64,000 nucleotides of DNA, taken from the NCBI GenBank assembly GCA_046199005.1, contig CP176050.1:930001-994000 (forward strand), given 5' to 3'. The notes under the pieces are model-generated. The model did not search any database. It had not been told where the DNA came from and worked only from the letters and a program-made list of their open reading frames with translations. Each line of letters begins with the position of its first letter. Within the stretch, counting starts at the first letter, position 1. Below, in pieces: positions 25,545 through 33,966 of this stretch. Origin of the DNA: Ascidiimonas sp046199005. GTDB lineage: Bacteria > Bacteroidota > Bacteroidia > Flavobacteriales > Flavobacteriaceae. A program made the position numbers and the translations under genes.

Positions 25545-26768
25545 CTAGCTGATCATCAGGCATTCGTCCCATTTTGTATCGAAAGTTGCAAGGTGATCTA
25601 TGATCGCAAGACCTATACCAGCGATACCTTCAAGAACATTTGTTTCGGGAAGCCACTCTTCATCTTTTCCTCTCCATTGTTTGTATCCGGCGTAGCCATC
25701 TTTATGAGTGGCAGTTTCTAAACCATGATCGATCCAAAAGGCAGCAGCTTTTTTAAATATTTCTTCTCCGGTTTCTTTATAGAGTCTATTGAATATTTGA
25801 GCGTTACCATAAGATCCATGACAAATCCCGGCGTCCCTTACTCCGGTATCTTCGGGAACGGTTCTTTCTGCCGAATGTTTGAGTATCTTCAGTGCTTTTT
25901 CTCTTAATTTTTGATCGTTCATTGCTTTTGAAGCCTGAAATAATGCCAGTCCAGGTCCAAGATCACCATAACACCACGCTAGTCTACTTCCGCCGTCTTT
26001 CTTATTTTTTTCTTCTTCCATCATTATCCAACTCGGGAAAAACACATTATGCTCATCAAGGTCAAATTCCTTGCTTAACATAAATGAAAGCGCACCTTGT
26101 AATAATGGTCTGGCTTTTTCTTTAAAGGCATCAAAATGCATTAGTTTGGAAAGAAATATGATAATACTTGACATGCCGTGAGACAGACTTAAATTATAAC
26201 CTCGAAGTCCAGTCTCAATATCCAGCGTAGACTCCCATTTAAGACCGTTTTCGTCTTTGGTAGCTGCTTCGCTTAGCATATCCAGCATCTGAATTAAATA
26301 GGACTCATAGCGTTTTTTTAGCTCTTCACTTAATGTATTTCTCAGGCGTTTCAGGAAGTAATAACCATAACCTACTCCGGCGTGTAGAAAATCATAATTC
26401 CCCGTTTTCAAGTCATTTTCCATTACCGCAAAGAGAAACTCGTCTAACTCTGAAAGTAAATCATCGTTTTCGGCCTCCATAAAATCTTCCTCTACCAAAT
26501 GGTCAAAAACCCAGGCTGCACCTGCAATACCTGAGCAGTAAGTAGGAAATTGATAACCTTCGTTTATTCGGTTGACAGATTCATTTAAATATTCAACACC
26601 TTTATCTGCATACGTGTCTACATCTAAGTATTTGGAATAGTAGAAATTAAATAACGCAACGCCCGATATACCAGCGAGAACACCTAATTGCGTATTATCC
26701 ATACCTTTCTCATCGAGAATATTGCTTATTTCTTTTAATTTTTCCTCAAGTACCTCCTTTGAATTCAT
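25545..26768 (-). CDS. lanC: Lanthionine synthetase C-family cyclase
   Basis: Zinc enzyme that closes lanthionine rings by adding Cys thiols to dehydrated residues. 407 residues with the double-toroid repeats (GISGVALF, CSGIAGAAWVF, LHAGVGYGYYFL, SLSHGMSSII, LGPGLALF, CHGSYGNAQIF, LEGIAGIGLAI). The three zinc ligands are visible: Cys266 (WCYGD), Cys316 and His317 (ICHGSYG). His197 in LSHG matches the catalytic histidine position of NisC. It lies between precursor 6 and lanB; a terminator hairpin precedes it. Confidence 0.94.
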   Translation of the reverse strand: MNSKEVLEEKLKEISNILDEKGMDNTQLGVLAGISGVALFNFYYSKYLDVDTYADKGVEYLNESVNRINEGYQFPTYCSGIAGAAWVFDHLVEEDFMEAENDDLLSELDEFLFAVMENDLKTGNYDFLHAGVGYGYYFLKRLRNTLSEELKKRYESYLIQMLDMLSEAATKDENGLKWESTLDIETGLRGYNLSLSHGMSSIIIFLSKLMHFDAFKEKARPLLQGALSFMLSKEFDLDEHNVFFPSWIMMEEEKNKKDGGSRLAWCYGDLGPGLALFQASKAMNDQKLREKALKILKHSAERTVPEDTGVRDAGICHGSYGNAQIFNRLYKETGEEIFKKAAAFWIDHGLETATHKDGYAGYKQWRGKDEEWLPETNVLEGIAGIGLAIIDHLATFDTKWDECLMIS

Positions 26769-26805
26769 ATAGTTATTGAAAATTAATTATCTGATTTTTA
26801 TACAT

Positions 26806-26835
26806 AAAAAGAGCCATGAATATAGCTCTTTTTTT
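26806..26835 (-). terminator. Terminator or attenuator between precursor 6 and lanC
   Basis: AAAAAGAGC (26806-26814) pairs with GCTCTTTTT (26825-26833). On the minus strand it lies directly after the precursor 6 gene and ends in five Ts. Partial read-through would give much precursor and less enzyme, as in other lantibiotic operons (inference). Confidence 0.75.
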
Positions 26836-26863
26836 ACAATGTAGGAAAAATAGTTGAGTTCCT

Positions 26864-27112
26864 TTAATCAATACATTCTCTATTACAGGTTCTGCAATGT
26901 AATGGGTCACTCAAAGGATGCATCGCGGTATTGCAATAATTGGATTCACAGCCTCCTGTACCACAATAATTAGTACCACAATTATCAGTTTCGCAATTTC
27001 TCCACGATGGGCAAAGAGCTGTAAAATAGCCTCCGATAATCGCATTTGAAGTTAATGAAGAAACATTTTCTTTATTAAGTTTTAACGATTTTTTCAGTTT
27101 CTTTTTGATCAT
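26864..27112 (-). CDS. Class I lanthipeptide-type precursor peptide 6
   Basis: Putative 82-residue precursor at the head of the lanC-lanB operon. Leader MIKKKLKKSLKLNKENVSSL, GG at residues 27-28. The 54-residue core is the most cysteine-rich of the set, with nine Cys spaced in a semi-regular way (NCETDNCGTNYCGTGGCES, then HCRTCNRECID), interleaved with Thr and Ser. Its position next to the enzymes suggests it is the founding substrate, with the others added later (inference). Confidence 0.8.
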   Translation of the reverse strand: MIKKKLKKSLKLNKENVSSLTSNAIIGGYFTALCPSWRNCETDNCGTNYCGTGGCESNYCNTAMHPLSDPLHCRTCNRECID

Positions 27113-27223
27113 AATCTTGGTTTTAAGGTTTAGGTATTAAAGATAAAGATTAAAACAATAAGAAAGAATAATCTTACATTTATAAATGTCTTTACATTTG
27201 ATTAATTTTCTATTTTTGAAACC

Positions 27224-28015
27224 ATGCAATCGCAGCAACCAATAGGATTTTTTGATTCTGGAGTAGGGGGAACATCTATCTGGAAAGAAGTTCATCGATT
27301 ACTACCCGATGAATCTACGGTTTATCTTGCGGATAGTAAGAATGCTCCTTATGGAGAACGAACCCGATCTCAGATTATCGCATTATCTATCAGGAATACA
27401 GAGTTACTTTTAAAGCATAACTGTAAATTGATCGTGGTGGCATGTAATACCGCTACAACCAATGCTATTGAACATTTACGTAAATCATACGACCTCCCGT
27501 TTATTGGGATAGAACCGGCGATCAAGCCTGCAGCGCTTCATTCTAAATCAGGAGTGATAGGCATTCTCGCTACAAAGGGTACGCTCAGTAGCAGTCTCTT
27601 TCATCAAACGATGCGTTTACACACAAGTGGGATCAAAACCGTTGAACAGGTAGGTGATGGTCTCGTACCCCTTATAGAAGCGGGAAAAATATATACTGGA
27701 GAAATGAAAGAATTACTTCAGGGTTATCTGCGACCCATGCTTGAAGCTAACATAGATAAGTTGGTATTAGGCTGTACGCACTACCCGTATCTTATACCTG
27801 TTTTAAAAGAATTACTTCCAGCACGTATCGAGATCGTAGACTCGGGGGCAGCGGTTGCCAAACAAACCAAAGCGATTCTTCAACAGCAAAACCTTCTCGA
27901 ACAGAACGGCAAAAAACCTTTTCATCATTTTTATACCAATAAGGACAAAAATCTTTTGAGTCTTTTCTTAAAAGATGTGTCATTCGATGTTCAGATTCAA
28001 TTCAAAGACTTCTAA
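27224..28015 (+). CDS. murI: Glutamate racemase
   Basis: Supplies D-glutamate for peptidoglycan. The 263 residues contain both catalytic cysteines, Cys74 in VVACNTATTN and Cys184 in VLGCTHYPYL, plus the FFDSGVGG start and APYGERT. A TATTTTTG box (27211-27218) lies just before the ATG. It borders the lanthipeptide island on the right, and its stop codon directly abuts that of the convergent fructosamine kinase gene with no spacer. Confidence 0.96.
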   Translation: MQSQQPIGFFDSGVGGTSIWKEVHRLLPDESTVYLADSKNAPYGERTRSQIIALSIRNTELLLKHNCKLIVVACNTATTNAIEHLRKSYDLPFIGIEPAIKPAALHSKSGVIGILATKGTLSSSLFHQTMRLHTSGIKTVEQVGDGLVPLIEAGKIYTGEMKELLQGYLRPMLEANIDKLVLGCTHYPYLIPVLKELLPARIEIVDSGAAVAKQTKAILQQQNLLEQNGKKPFHHFYTNKDKNLLSLFLKDVSFDVQIQFKDF

Positions 28016-28864
28016 TTAGTTATATTTTTGAATAACAGATTTTACGCGAGGGTAGTAGGGTGTTCCGAAGAGGTTGAGATGAACCAGTAAATAATAAAGC
28101 TGCCAGATTACTGTTCGTTCTTTCCATCCGGATTTTAAAGGATAATACTCGTGATAGCTATCAAATGTTTTTTCAGAGAACCCCCCAAATAATTGCATCA
28201 TAGCAAGGTCTGTTTCTCTTGGCGCAAAAGCTACTGCTGGATCAATTAAACAAGGCAGTCCTTTCTCGTCTTTAATTACGTTGCCACTCCACAAGTCTCC
28301 ATGAACCAGCGCAGGAACTTCCTCAGGAATGAGAGTCGCAATATTCTGGTAAAGTTTGTCAATCTTTAAATCGAATCCTTTTTCCTTCGCCATACGAATT
28401 TGAGGAATTAACCGCATTTCTATATAAAAGCCTGCGGCGGTGTCCTGATTTTCATTGAGCTGTGGAAGCGTTCCTATAAAATTTGAAGATTCAAAACCAA
28501 ATTTTTCGCGGGTCGTTTGATGCATTTTAGCGAGTTGTCTGCCCAGATATTCATCGTAATTATCAGACTTTGCATTCGCTTCGATATACTGCATTACAAT
28601 AAAGGAGTATTCTTTTTCCTTCTCTACCAAAAACACTTCTGGAATACAGAAGGTACTTGTATTGCGCAAGAATGATAATCCGTTTTTTTCTGCCTTGAAC
28701 ATTTTGAAAGCATCCGGATGGTTGTTGAGTTTTGCTATGTAAGACCTCTTAGTTGTATCAATTCGATATACTTTATTAATGTCGCCACCCGATAAGGCAG
28801 TAACTTTTTGCACGGGTTCTTGAAAATAGTGTTCTAATGTATTCTTAAGTATGAATTCAGGCAT
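28016..28864 (-). CDS. Fructosamine kinase family protein
   Basis: 282-residue kinase of the fructosamine-3-kinase/APH fold, which phosphorylates sugar adducts on lysine so they can be removed. Landmarks are the glycine-rich start TALSGGDINKVYRI, YIAKLN with the ATP-binding lysine near 44, the catalytic loop LVHGDLWSGNV near 190, and the metal-binding LIDPAVAFAPRETDLAM. Separated by 9 bp from the upstream folA gene on the same strand. The physiological substrate is not established in bacteria of this group. Confidence 0.88.
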   Translation of the reverse strand: MPEFILKNTLEHYFQEPVQKVTALSGGDINKVYRIDTTKRSYIAKLNNHPDAFKMFKAEKNGLSFLRNTSTFCIPEVFLVEKEKEYSFIVMQYIEANAKSDNYDEYLGRQLAKMHQTTREKFGFESSNFIGTLPQLNENQDTAAGFYIEMRLIPQIRMAKEKGFDLKIDKLYQNIATLIPEEVPALVHGDLWSGNVIKDEKGLPCLIDPAVAFAPRETDLAMMQLFGGFSEKTFDSYHEYYPLKSGWKERTVIWQLYYLLVHLNLFGTPYYPRVKSVIQKYN

Positions 28865-28873
28865 TGGTATGGC

Positions 28874-29359
28874 CTATTTTTTTCGCAAGTAGGTAAGGTA
28901 CGTAAACGATTGTTTGTGACGCTCATCTGCAGGATGAAAATGTTCTTCGGTCAACTCCCATTCATCTTCATCTATTTTAGGAAAAAAAGCGTCTCCTTCA
29001 AAATTGGCATGAACTCTTGTCAACTCTATTTTATCTGCAAAAGGCATCCCAAGTTCATAGATCTCGCCACCTCCTATAATAAAAGGTTGCGAATCTTCTG
29101 CGGCGAGTTTTAACGCATCTTCGATAGAATTCACTACAATACCATTTTCTGTAGTATAATCATGCTGACGGCTAATTATAATATGCGTTCTATTAGGTAG
29201 CGGCTTAGGAAATGTTTCAAAGGTTTTCCTCCCCATGATTATAAAATGTCCGGAAGTGAGTGTCTTGAATCTCTTAAAATCATCTGGAAGATGCCAGACA
29301 AGCTCGTTATTTTTTCCCAATACTTCGTTTTCTGCTGCGGCAGCGATAAGTGTGATCAT
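28874..29359 (-). CDS. folA: Dihydrofolate reductase
   Basis: Reduces dihydrofolate to tetrahydrofolate with NADPH. 161 residues with ITLIAAAAENEVLGKNNELVWHLPDD (active-site Asp in the PDDFKRFK helix), IIMGRKTFETFP, NRTHIIISR and FIIGGGEIYELGMP. Its start overlaps the end of the 2TM gene by four bases. thyA, its usual partner, is about 6 kb away. Confidence 0.95.
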   Translation of the reverse strand: MITLIAAAAENEVLGKNNELVWHLPDDFKRFKTLTSGHFIIMGRKTFETFPKPLPNRTHIIISRQHDYTTENGIVVNSIEDALKLAAEDSQPFIIGGGEIYELGMPFADKIELTRVHANFEGDAFFPKIDEDEWELTEEHFHPADERHKQSFTYLTYLRKK

Positions 29360-29748
29360 TCTTCGGTAGCGTTGTTTTTTAAAGTAATTTCTGCTCTTTG
29401 CTTTTCGATCTCCTTCTCTAATTTTGATATTTTAGCCTCTTGTTTTCTTACCAATTTTTCTCTTTGTGCACGCTCCCAGTCTTTACCCATAAATTTATTT
29501 GTGACAAAAACATTAAAAAGATGAATAACAAAGAGAAAAGCCCAAAATGTAATCGCCCAGACAAACCAGTCGTAGGTCTCTCCGTATCCAAGTATTTTAT
29601 TTACAATAATAAGAAAAACGCTTCCTACCAAAAAGATTACAAAATGCAGGTACAAACGTTTCTTTTGTTTGATGCGCTGTTGTGCATTTTCAAGCAATTC
29701 GTGTTGATCTTTATCAATTTTCCCCGTGGGATTGTTTTTTGAGAACAT
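29356..29748 (-). CDS. 2TM-domain membrane protein
   Basis: 130 residues. A charged N-terminus is followed by two membrane helices (LHFVIFLVGSVFLIIVNKIL and WAITFWAFLFVIHLFNVF), then a lysine/glutamate coiled coil (WERAQREKLVRKQEAKISKLEKEI). This matches the 2TM domain family, common in Bacteroidetes and sometimes attached to sensor kinases; here it stands alone. Function unknown. Overlaps folA by four bases. Confidence 0.78.
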   Translation of the reverse strand: MFSKNNPTGKIDKDQHELLENAQQRIKQKKRLYLHFVIFLVGSVFLIIVNKILGYGETYDWFVWAITFWAFLFVIHLFNVFVTNKFMGKDWERAQREKLVRKQEAKISKLEKEIEKQRAEITLKNNATEE

Positions 29749-29770
29749 AGAATTTATAACTTTAGCTTTG
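29738..29770 (+). promoter_or_regulatory. Bacteroidetes-type promoter before the class V aminotransferase
   Basis: TTTG at 29738-29741, 21-base spacer, TAGCTTTG at 29763-29770, 31 bases before the ATG at 29802. It overlaps the 5' end of the divergent 2TM gene. Confidence 0.6.
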
Positions 29771-29801
29771 TAAAATTACACCTTTTAGTTGATTTCATTT
29801 T

Positions 29802-30878
29802 ATGCGAGATTTCAAAAAAGAATTTCCGGTTTTAAGTCAATATACATATTTAAATACAGCTTATGCAGGATTGATGTACGAAAGTTTGATGGAGTGGCGG
29901 CAAGAGCAGGATTTCGATTACCTGATTAAAGGAAGTCTTTACAGAGATCAACATCATTTATTCGAAGATACGGTTCGAAAAGAGGTAGGGGAGTTTTTTA
30001 ATTGCAGTCATGAGCGAGTTGCTCTGGCACCCAATTTCTCCTATGCGTTTAACACTATAGTAAACGGTTTGCAGCATAAAAAGAAGGTGTTACTTCTTCA
30101 GAATGATTATCCTTCTGTCAATAATCCGTTTGAAAGAGGAAATTTTGAAATAGTATACGTCGAGATCGGTGCAGATATGGAAGAACATATAGCCGAAGTC
30201 GTAGAAAAAGAAAAACCAGATATCCTTGCATTGAGTATCGTTCAATACATTAACGGAATTAAAATCGATCTATCTTTTTTAAAGACCTTGAAAAAGGATT
30301 TCCCCTCTCTTTTAATTATTGCCGATGGAACTCAGTTTTGCGGTACGGAAGAATTTGATTTCGACAACTCAGGAGTTGATATTTTGGGGGCTAGCGGGTA
30401 TAAATGGATGCTTTCCGGTTATGGCAATGCATTCATGTTATTCAAGCAACATGCAATTGAAACCTTATATCCAACAAATTTTGAACACGTACACCCATCC
30501 GAAAAGTACTCGGTTTATCAAACGCATCTAATGAATCATCTAGAACCCGGTCATCTCGACACCCTAAGTTTTGGGAGCTTGCTTTTTTCCCTACGGTTTT
30601 TGAAGTCTATCGGCATGGAATCAATCGCATTGCATCACAAAACGTTAGGGGCGCAGGTACGAGAAAGACTCGGTGAAGCCGGATTACTGGAAGACGCTGT
30701 CATGAAAAGAAAGGAACATTCAACGATTTATAATATTAAAGGAGACGACAAGTTGTTTTCTAAACTCAGATCAAATTATATCCTCTGTGCGCGGCGGGGA
30801 GATGGGATACGCGTCAGTTTCCACCTTTATAATACTGAAAAAGACCTTAATACACTTTTATTACATCTAAGGAAGTAG
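29802..30878 (+). CDS. Class V aminotransferase-fold PLP enzyme
   Basis: 358 residues with the class V fold: a YLNTAYAGLMYESLMEW start, NFSYAFNTIVNGL, IIADGTQFCGTEEFD with the cofactor-binding Asp, and the PLP lysine in ASGYKWMLSGYG near residue 200. The family includes cysteine desulfurases, isopenicillin-epimerase-like enzymes and the ergothioneine C-S lyase EgtE. The egtB-egtD operon is nearby on the other strand, so an EgtE-type role is possible, but nothing in the sequence proves it. Confidence 0.75.
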   Translation: MRDFKKEFPVLSQYTYLNTAYAGLMYESLMEWRQEQDFDYLIKGSLYRDQHHLFEDTVRKEVGEFFNCSHERVALAPNFSYAFNTIVNGLQHKKKVLLLQNDYPSVNNPFERGNFEIVYVEIGADMEEHIAEVVEKEKPDILALSIVQYINGIKIDLSFLKTLKKDFPSLLIIADGTQFCGTEEFDFDNSGVDILGASGYKWMLSGYGNAFMLFKQHAIETLYPTNFEHVHPSEKYSVYQTHLMNHLEPGHLDTLSFGSLLFSLRFLKSIGMESIALHHKTLGAQVRERLGEAGLLEDAVMKRKEHSTIYNIKGDDKLFSKLRSNYILCARRGDGIRVSFHLYNTEKDLNTLLLHLRK

Positions 30879-31005
30879 TTAAACACTTATCAATTTTTTA
30901 TTTTACAGGCAGTAATTTTATTAATGCCATCATTTTATAATCCTAATATTATCAAAATGGTAATTCTTGGTTAAGTTGTTGTATATGAGTGTATTTATGT
31001 TTTTT

Positions 31006-31036
31006 TTTGTGCCATAAAACAACTATACTAATTTTG
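31006..31036 (+). promoter_or_regulatory. Bacteroidetes-type promoter before the CBM48 gene
   Basis: TTTG (31006-31009), 19-base spacer, TAATTTTG (31029-31036): a close match to the Bacteroidetes consensus. The start codon at 31043 is only six bases beyond the -7 box, so the transcript would be almost leaderless. Confidence 0.6.
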
Positions 31037-31042
31037 ATCATT

Positions 31043-31339
31043 ATGGCAATTTCAAAACAATATCTAAAGAGTAAGCCTATTTGTAAAGTAACCTTTACTG
31101 TTCCTGCAGCAGAAGCAGAAACGGTGGCGGTAGTAGGAGATTTTAATGAGTGGAATCCTAAGGGAAGTATGCTTAAAAAACTTAAGAACGGAAGTTTCAA
31201 AGGAACTTTTAATCTAGAAAAAGATAATGCTTACGAATTTCGTTACATCATAGACGGAGCGTATGTAAACGAAGAATCTGCAGACCGTTTTCAGTGGAAT
31301 GATTACGCAGGTGCTGAAAATGCAGTTGTTATCGTATAA
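31043..31339 (+). CDS. Stand-alone CBM48 / isoamylase early-set domain protein
   Basis: A 98-residue protein that is a single early-set immunoglobulin-like carbohydrate-binding domain: CKVTFTVPAAEAETVAVVGDF, NEWNP, GSFKGTFNLEKDNAYEFRYIID, and a C-terminal AENAVVIV strand. Such domains bind glycogen or starch when attached to branching enzymes or AMPK. This free form is common in Flavobacteria and of unknown function. The start at 31043 fits the domain and the promoter; a longer frame upstream reads through the promoter. Confidence 0.82.
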   Translation: MAISKQYLKSKPICKVTFTVPAAEAETVAVVGDFNEWNPKGSMLKKLKNGSFKGTFNLEKDNAYEFRYIIDGAYVNEESADRFQWNDYAGAENAVVIV

Positions 31340-31373
31340 ATACTTAAATTAATTGTTGGTTAACATAAGAATT

Positions 31374-31419
31374 GCTTCCTGAATGTACCGGTTTATCCGT
31401 ATAGTCAGGAAGCTTTTTT
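31374..31419 (+). terminator. Terminator after the CBM48 gene
   Basis: GCTTCCTGA (31374-31382) pairs perfectly with TCAGGAAGC (31404-31412), followed by seven Ts. The dispersed repeat begins just after it. Confidence 0.85.
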
Positions 31420-31423
31420 TATC

Positions 31424-31519
31424 GGCATCATCAAAGGGTCTAATACCCCGAGGCTTAACTCGAAATTAAACGTTTGTTTTAAACAAATGCCTTATGGGCT
31501 TGCCCTGACGTCGTTTACT
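31424..31519 (-). repeat. Interspersed ~95-bp repeat, copy 3
   Basis: Third copy: GGGTCTAATACCCCGAGG, CTCGAAATTAAACGTTTG, GGGCTTGCCCTGA, GTTTACT. Its GTTTACT end overlaps the DUF427 stop codon (31515-31517), so the element itself supplies that stop. Confidence 0.87.
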
Positions 31520-31796
31520 CAGAAACAGTTACTCCTTTCCAAAAAGCAATATGCCCTTTAATGCTTTTTGCCAATTCACTTACTTCAGGATAGTACCAGG
31601 CAGCATCCTTGTTCTCTTTTCCATCTACCTCAATGGTATAATAGGAGGCAGTTCCTTTCCAGGGACATACTGTATGGGTATCACTTTTTTTAAAGAATTT
31701 TTCATGAATTGATTCCGGGGGAAAATAATGGTTGTTTTCAACCACCACTGTATCAGAACTTTCGGCGATTATTTCACCATTCCATATTGCTTTCAT
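31515..31796 (-). CDS. DUF427 family protein
   Basis: 93 residues covering one DUF427 domain: MKAIWNGEIIAESSDTVVVENN, YFPPESIHEKFF, THTVCPWKGTASYYTIEVDG, AAWYYPEVSELAKSIKGHIAF. Function unknown; a conserved CPWKG motif with a cysteine is visible. It is the last gene of the egtB-egtD operon (21-bp gap) and its stop codon lies inside a copy of the dispersed repeat. Confidence 0.88.
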   Translation of the reverse strand: MKAIWNGEIIAESSDTVVVENNHYFPPESIHEKFFKKSDTHTVCPWKGTASYYTIEVDGKENKDAAWYYPEVSELAKSIKGHIAFWKGVTVSE

Positions 31797-31817
31797 AGGT
31801 CTTGAAGGTATTAATAA

Positions 31818-32789
31818 TTAGTCTTTTACTGAAAAAATATAGTTTTTGTAATAGTTATCAGGATCGGAAAAAGAAGTATCGATCTTGAGTCCTGATTCAT
31901 CTGCGAGCCATTTCACGATCTTATCGTCATATTTTTGAGAAATTTCTGTATGAATTGATTCCCATTGATCGAATTTAATCGTGGTGTCGATGGCCTGAAT
32001 ATGCACTATATGAGATTCTGTTGCAACCAGGTAGCTTTTAGCAGTACCACTTTCCGGATCATAAACTTCCCAGTGTAAAAATTTATCGAGGTCGAAATCA
32101 GCACCCATCTCAGCATTGATCCGTGCTAAGATATTTTTATTAAAAGCCTCCGTAACACCTGTCTTATCATTATAAGCATCTAAGATGGTCTGCGGATTTT
32201 TCTTCTGATCAAAACCCATAAACAAAAGATCTTTTTCAGACATTGCTTCCTGTATTTGTCTGAGAAAATTTATAGCATCCGGATGCAGTAGATTTCCAAT
32301 ATTAGAACCCAATACCATAATTATTTTTTTCCTTTCGCTATAGGTGGCGAGCTTATCTAGTATGTCAAAATAAGTGCCCTGCTGAGGAATTACTTGAATT
32401 CCTGGCATTTCGGTTTCCAGAGATTTTTCCAGTTCTTCTAAAACATTATGACTTATGTCAATAGGCATAAACTGAAAATCAAGCGATAGACGCATCATTT
32501 CTTTTAATAATACCTTTGTCTTCTTTCCGTCACCGGCACCCAGTTCTATAAGATCAAAACCATTGCTATCGTTGAAATAGTTAGTAATCTGGTTTTTGTG
32601 GGTTTCGATAATATCCATTTCACAGTTCGTGAGATAGTATTCAGGAAGATTCATAATATCCTGAAAAAGCTTATCTCCTTTCTTGTCGTAGAAATATTTT
32701 GATGATAGAAATTTTGGATATGAGGTAAGTCCGTTATGCACTTCTTCTTCAAAAGTGTTTTTGAATGTGGTATTGGTTTCTGCTTTCAT
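31818..32789 (-). CDS. egtD: L-histidine N-alpha-methyltransferase
   Basis: Trimethylates histidine to hercynine, the first step of ergothioneine synthesis. 323 residues with the EgtD start LTSYPKFLSSKYFYDKKGD, PEYYLTNCEMDI, the SAM-binding IELGAGDGKKTK near residue 82, and MVLGSNIGNLLHP. Sits 16 bp after egtB. Confidence 0.92.
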   Translation of the reverse strand: MKAETNTTFKNTFEEEVHNGLTSYPKFLSSKYFYDKKGDKLFQDIMNLPEYYLTNCEMDIIETHKNQITNYFNDSNGFDLIELGAGDGKKTKVLLKEMMRLSLDFQFMPIDISHNVLEELEKSLETEMPGIQVIPQQGTYFDILDKLATYSERKKIIMVLGSNIGNLLHPDAINFLRQIQEAMSEKDLLFMGFDQKKNPQTILDAYNDKTGVTEAFNKNILARINAEMGADFDLDKFLHWEVYDPESGTAKSYLVATESHIVHIQAIDTTIKFDQWESIHTEISQKYDDKIVKWLADESGLKIDTSFSDPDNYYKNYIFSVKD

Positions 32790-32805
32790 GAACGTTTAGT
32801 CGTAA

Positions 32806-33966
32806 TTATTTGGCAAGCCTTATTCCTGTAAATTGCCATTGTAAATAGGGATGGAAAAAATTTCGATAGGTGTGTCTCGTATGATTTTTTGAGGTGGCCA
32901 CAGAGCCTCCTCTCAAGACTTTTTGATTCACCATAAATTTACCATTGTATTCTCCGAGGGCACCTTCTGCTTTTTTATAGTTTGGATAGGGTAGGTAAGC
33001 ACTTTCTGTCCATTCCCATCGTTCGCCCCACTTAAATGATTTCTGAGCAATTTCCCATTCAAACTCGGTAGGAAGTCTTAACCCTTTCCATTGTGCAAAA
33101 GCAAAAGCTTCATAATAAGAAATATGTGTTACCGGAGTATTCAAATCAATTTTTTGTAAGCCTTTAAAAGAGTAATGATGAAACTCTCCATCGATTAAAT
33201 GCCAGTACAGCGGTGATTGAACTTGGTGGGTATTTACCCAATCCCAGCCTTCAGCATGCCAGAATTGAAAACTTTGATATCCTTTATCCTGAATAAATTC
33301 CAAATATTCACCATTTGTTACAAGGCGAGAAGAAATTTCAAAATCCTGCAGAAAAACTTTATGAACCCCCAGTTCATTATCATAACAAAAATCAGAACCG
33401 ATATGTCCTATTTCATAAATACCTTCCGGAACAAAGATCCATTCTCTTTGATCTGATTGTTCCTTGTGTTCTATAAATTTTTGATCATAAACCGGAAGCA
33501 ACGGATTATTCCCAAGAATGTATTTAATATCGGTAAGTAAAAGTTCCTGATGCTGTTTTTCATGATGAATTCCAATTTCCAGAACTCCTGTGAGCGCATC
33601 TGGAAAATCTTTGGAAAGAAGTGCGATCATGGCATCATCAACGTAGCTCCTGTAATCATATATTTTAGATACAGAGGGGCGCGATAGATTTCCCCGGTTA
33701 GCGCGTACCACTCGCTTTCCCATGGTTTCATAATAGCTATTGAAAACGAAGGCAAAGTCTGCATCATATTCTTTATATGACTTATCAAACTTTTTTAGCA
33801 CAAACTCCTCGAAAAACCAGGTAGTGTGTCCCAGATGCCACTTTGGGGGAGAGACGTCCACTACAGGTTGAACAACATAATCCTCAGTTTCGAGAGGTTT
33901 GCAGATTTGTTCTGTTGCTTTTCGGGTTTCCGTAAAAAATGCCAGTATATCACTGGTTACTATCAT
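32806..33966 (-). CDS. egtB: Ergothioneine biosynthesis sulfoxide synthase
   Basis: Iron enzyme that joins hercynine to a thiol with oxygen. 386 residues: an N-terminal DinB-like helical domain with HLGHTTWFFEEF near residue 45 and HHEKQHQELLLTDI near 133 (iron-binding histidines), and a C-terminal formylglycine-generating-enzyme-like domain (VTHISYYEAFAFAQWKGLRLPTEFEWE; RGGSVATSKNHTRHTYRNFF). Heads an operon with egtD and DUF427. No egtC or egtA is present nearby, so the thiol donor may be cysteine or another thiol (inference). Confidence 0.91.
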   Translation of the reverse strand: MIVTSDILAFFTETRKATEQICKPLETEDYVVQPVVDVSPPKWHLGHTTWFFEEFVLKKFDKSYKEYDADFAFVFNSYYETMGKRVVRANRGNLSRPSVSKIYDYRSYVDDAMIALLSKDFPDALTGVLEIGIHHEKQHQELLLTDIKYILGNNPLLPVYDQKFIEHKEQSDQREWIFVPEGIYEIGHIGSDFCYDNELGVHKVFLQDFEISSRLVTNGEYLEFIQDKGYQSFQFWHAEGWDWVNTHQVQSPLYWHLIDGEFHHYSFKGLQKIDLNTPVTHISYYEAFAFAQWKGLRLPTEFEWEIAQKSFKWGERWEWTESAYLPYPNYKKAEGALGEYNGKFMVNQKVLRGGSVATSKNHTRHTYRNFFHPYLQWQFTGIRLAK

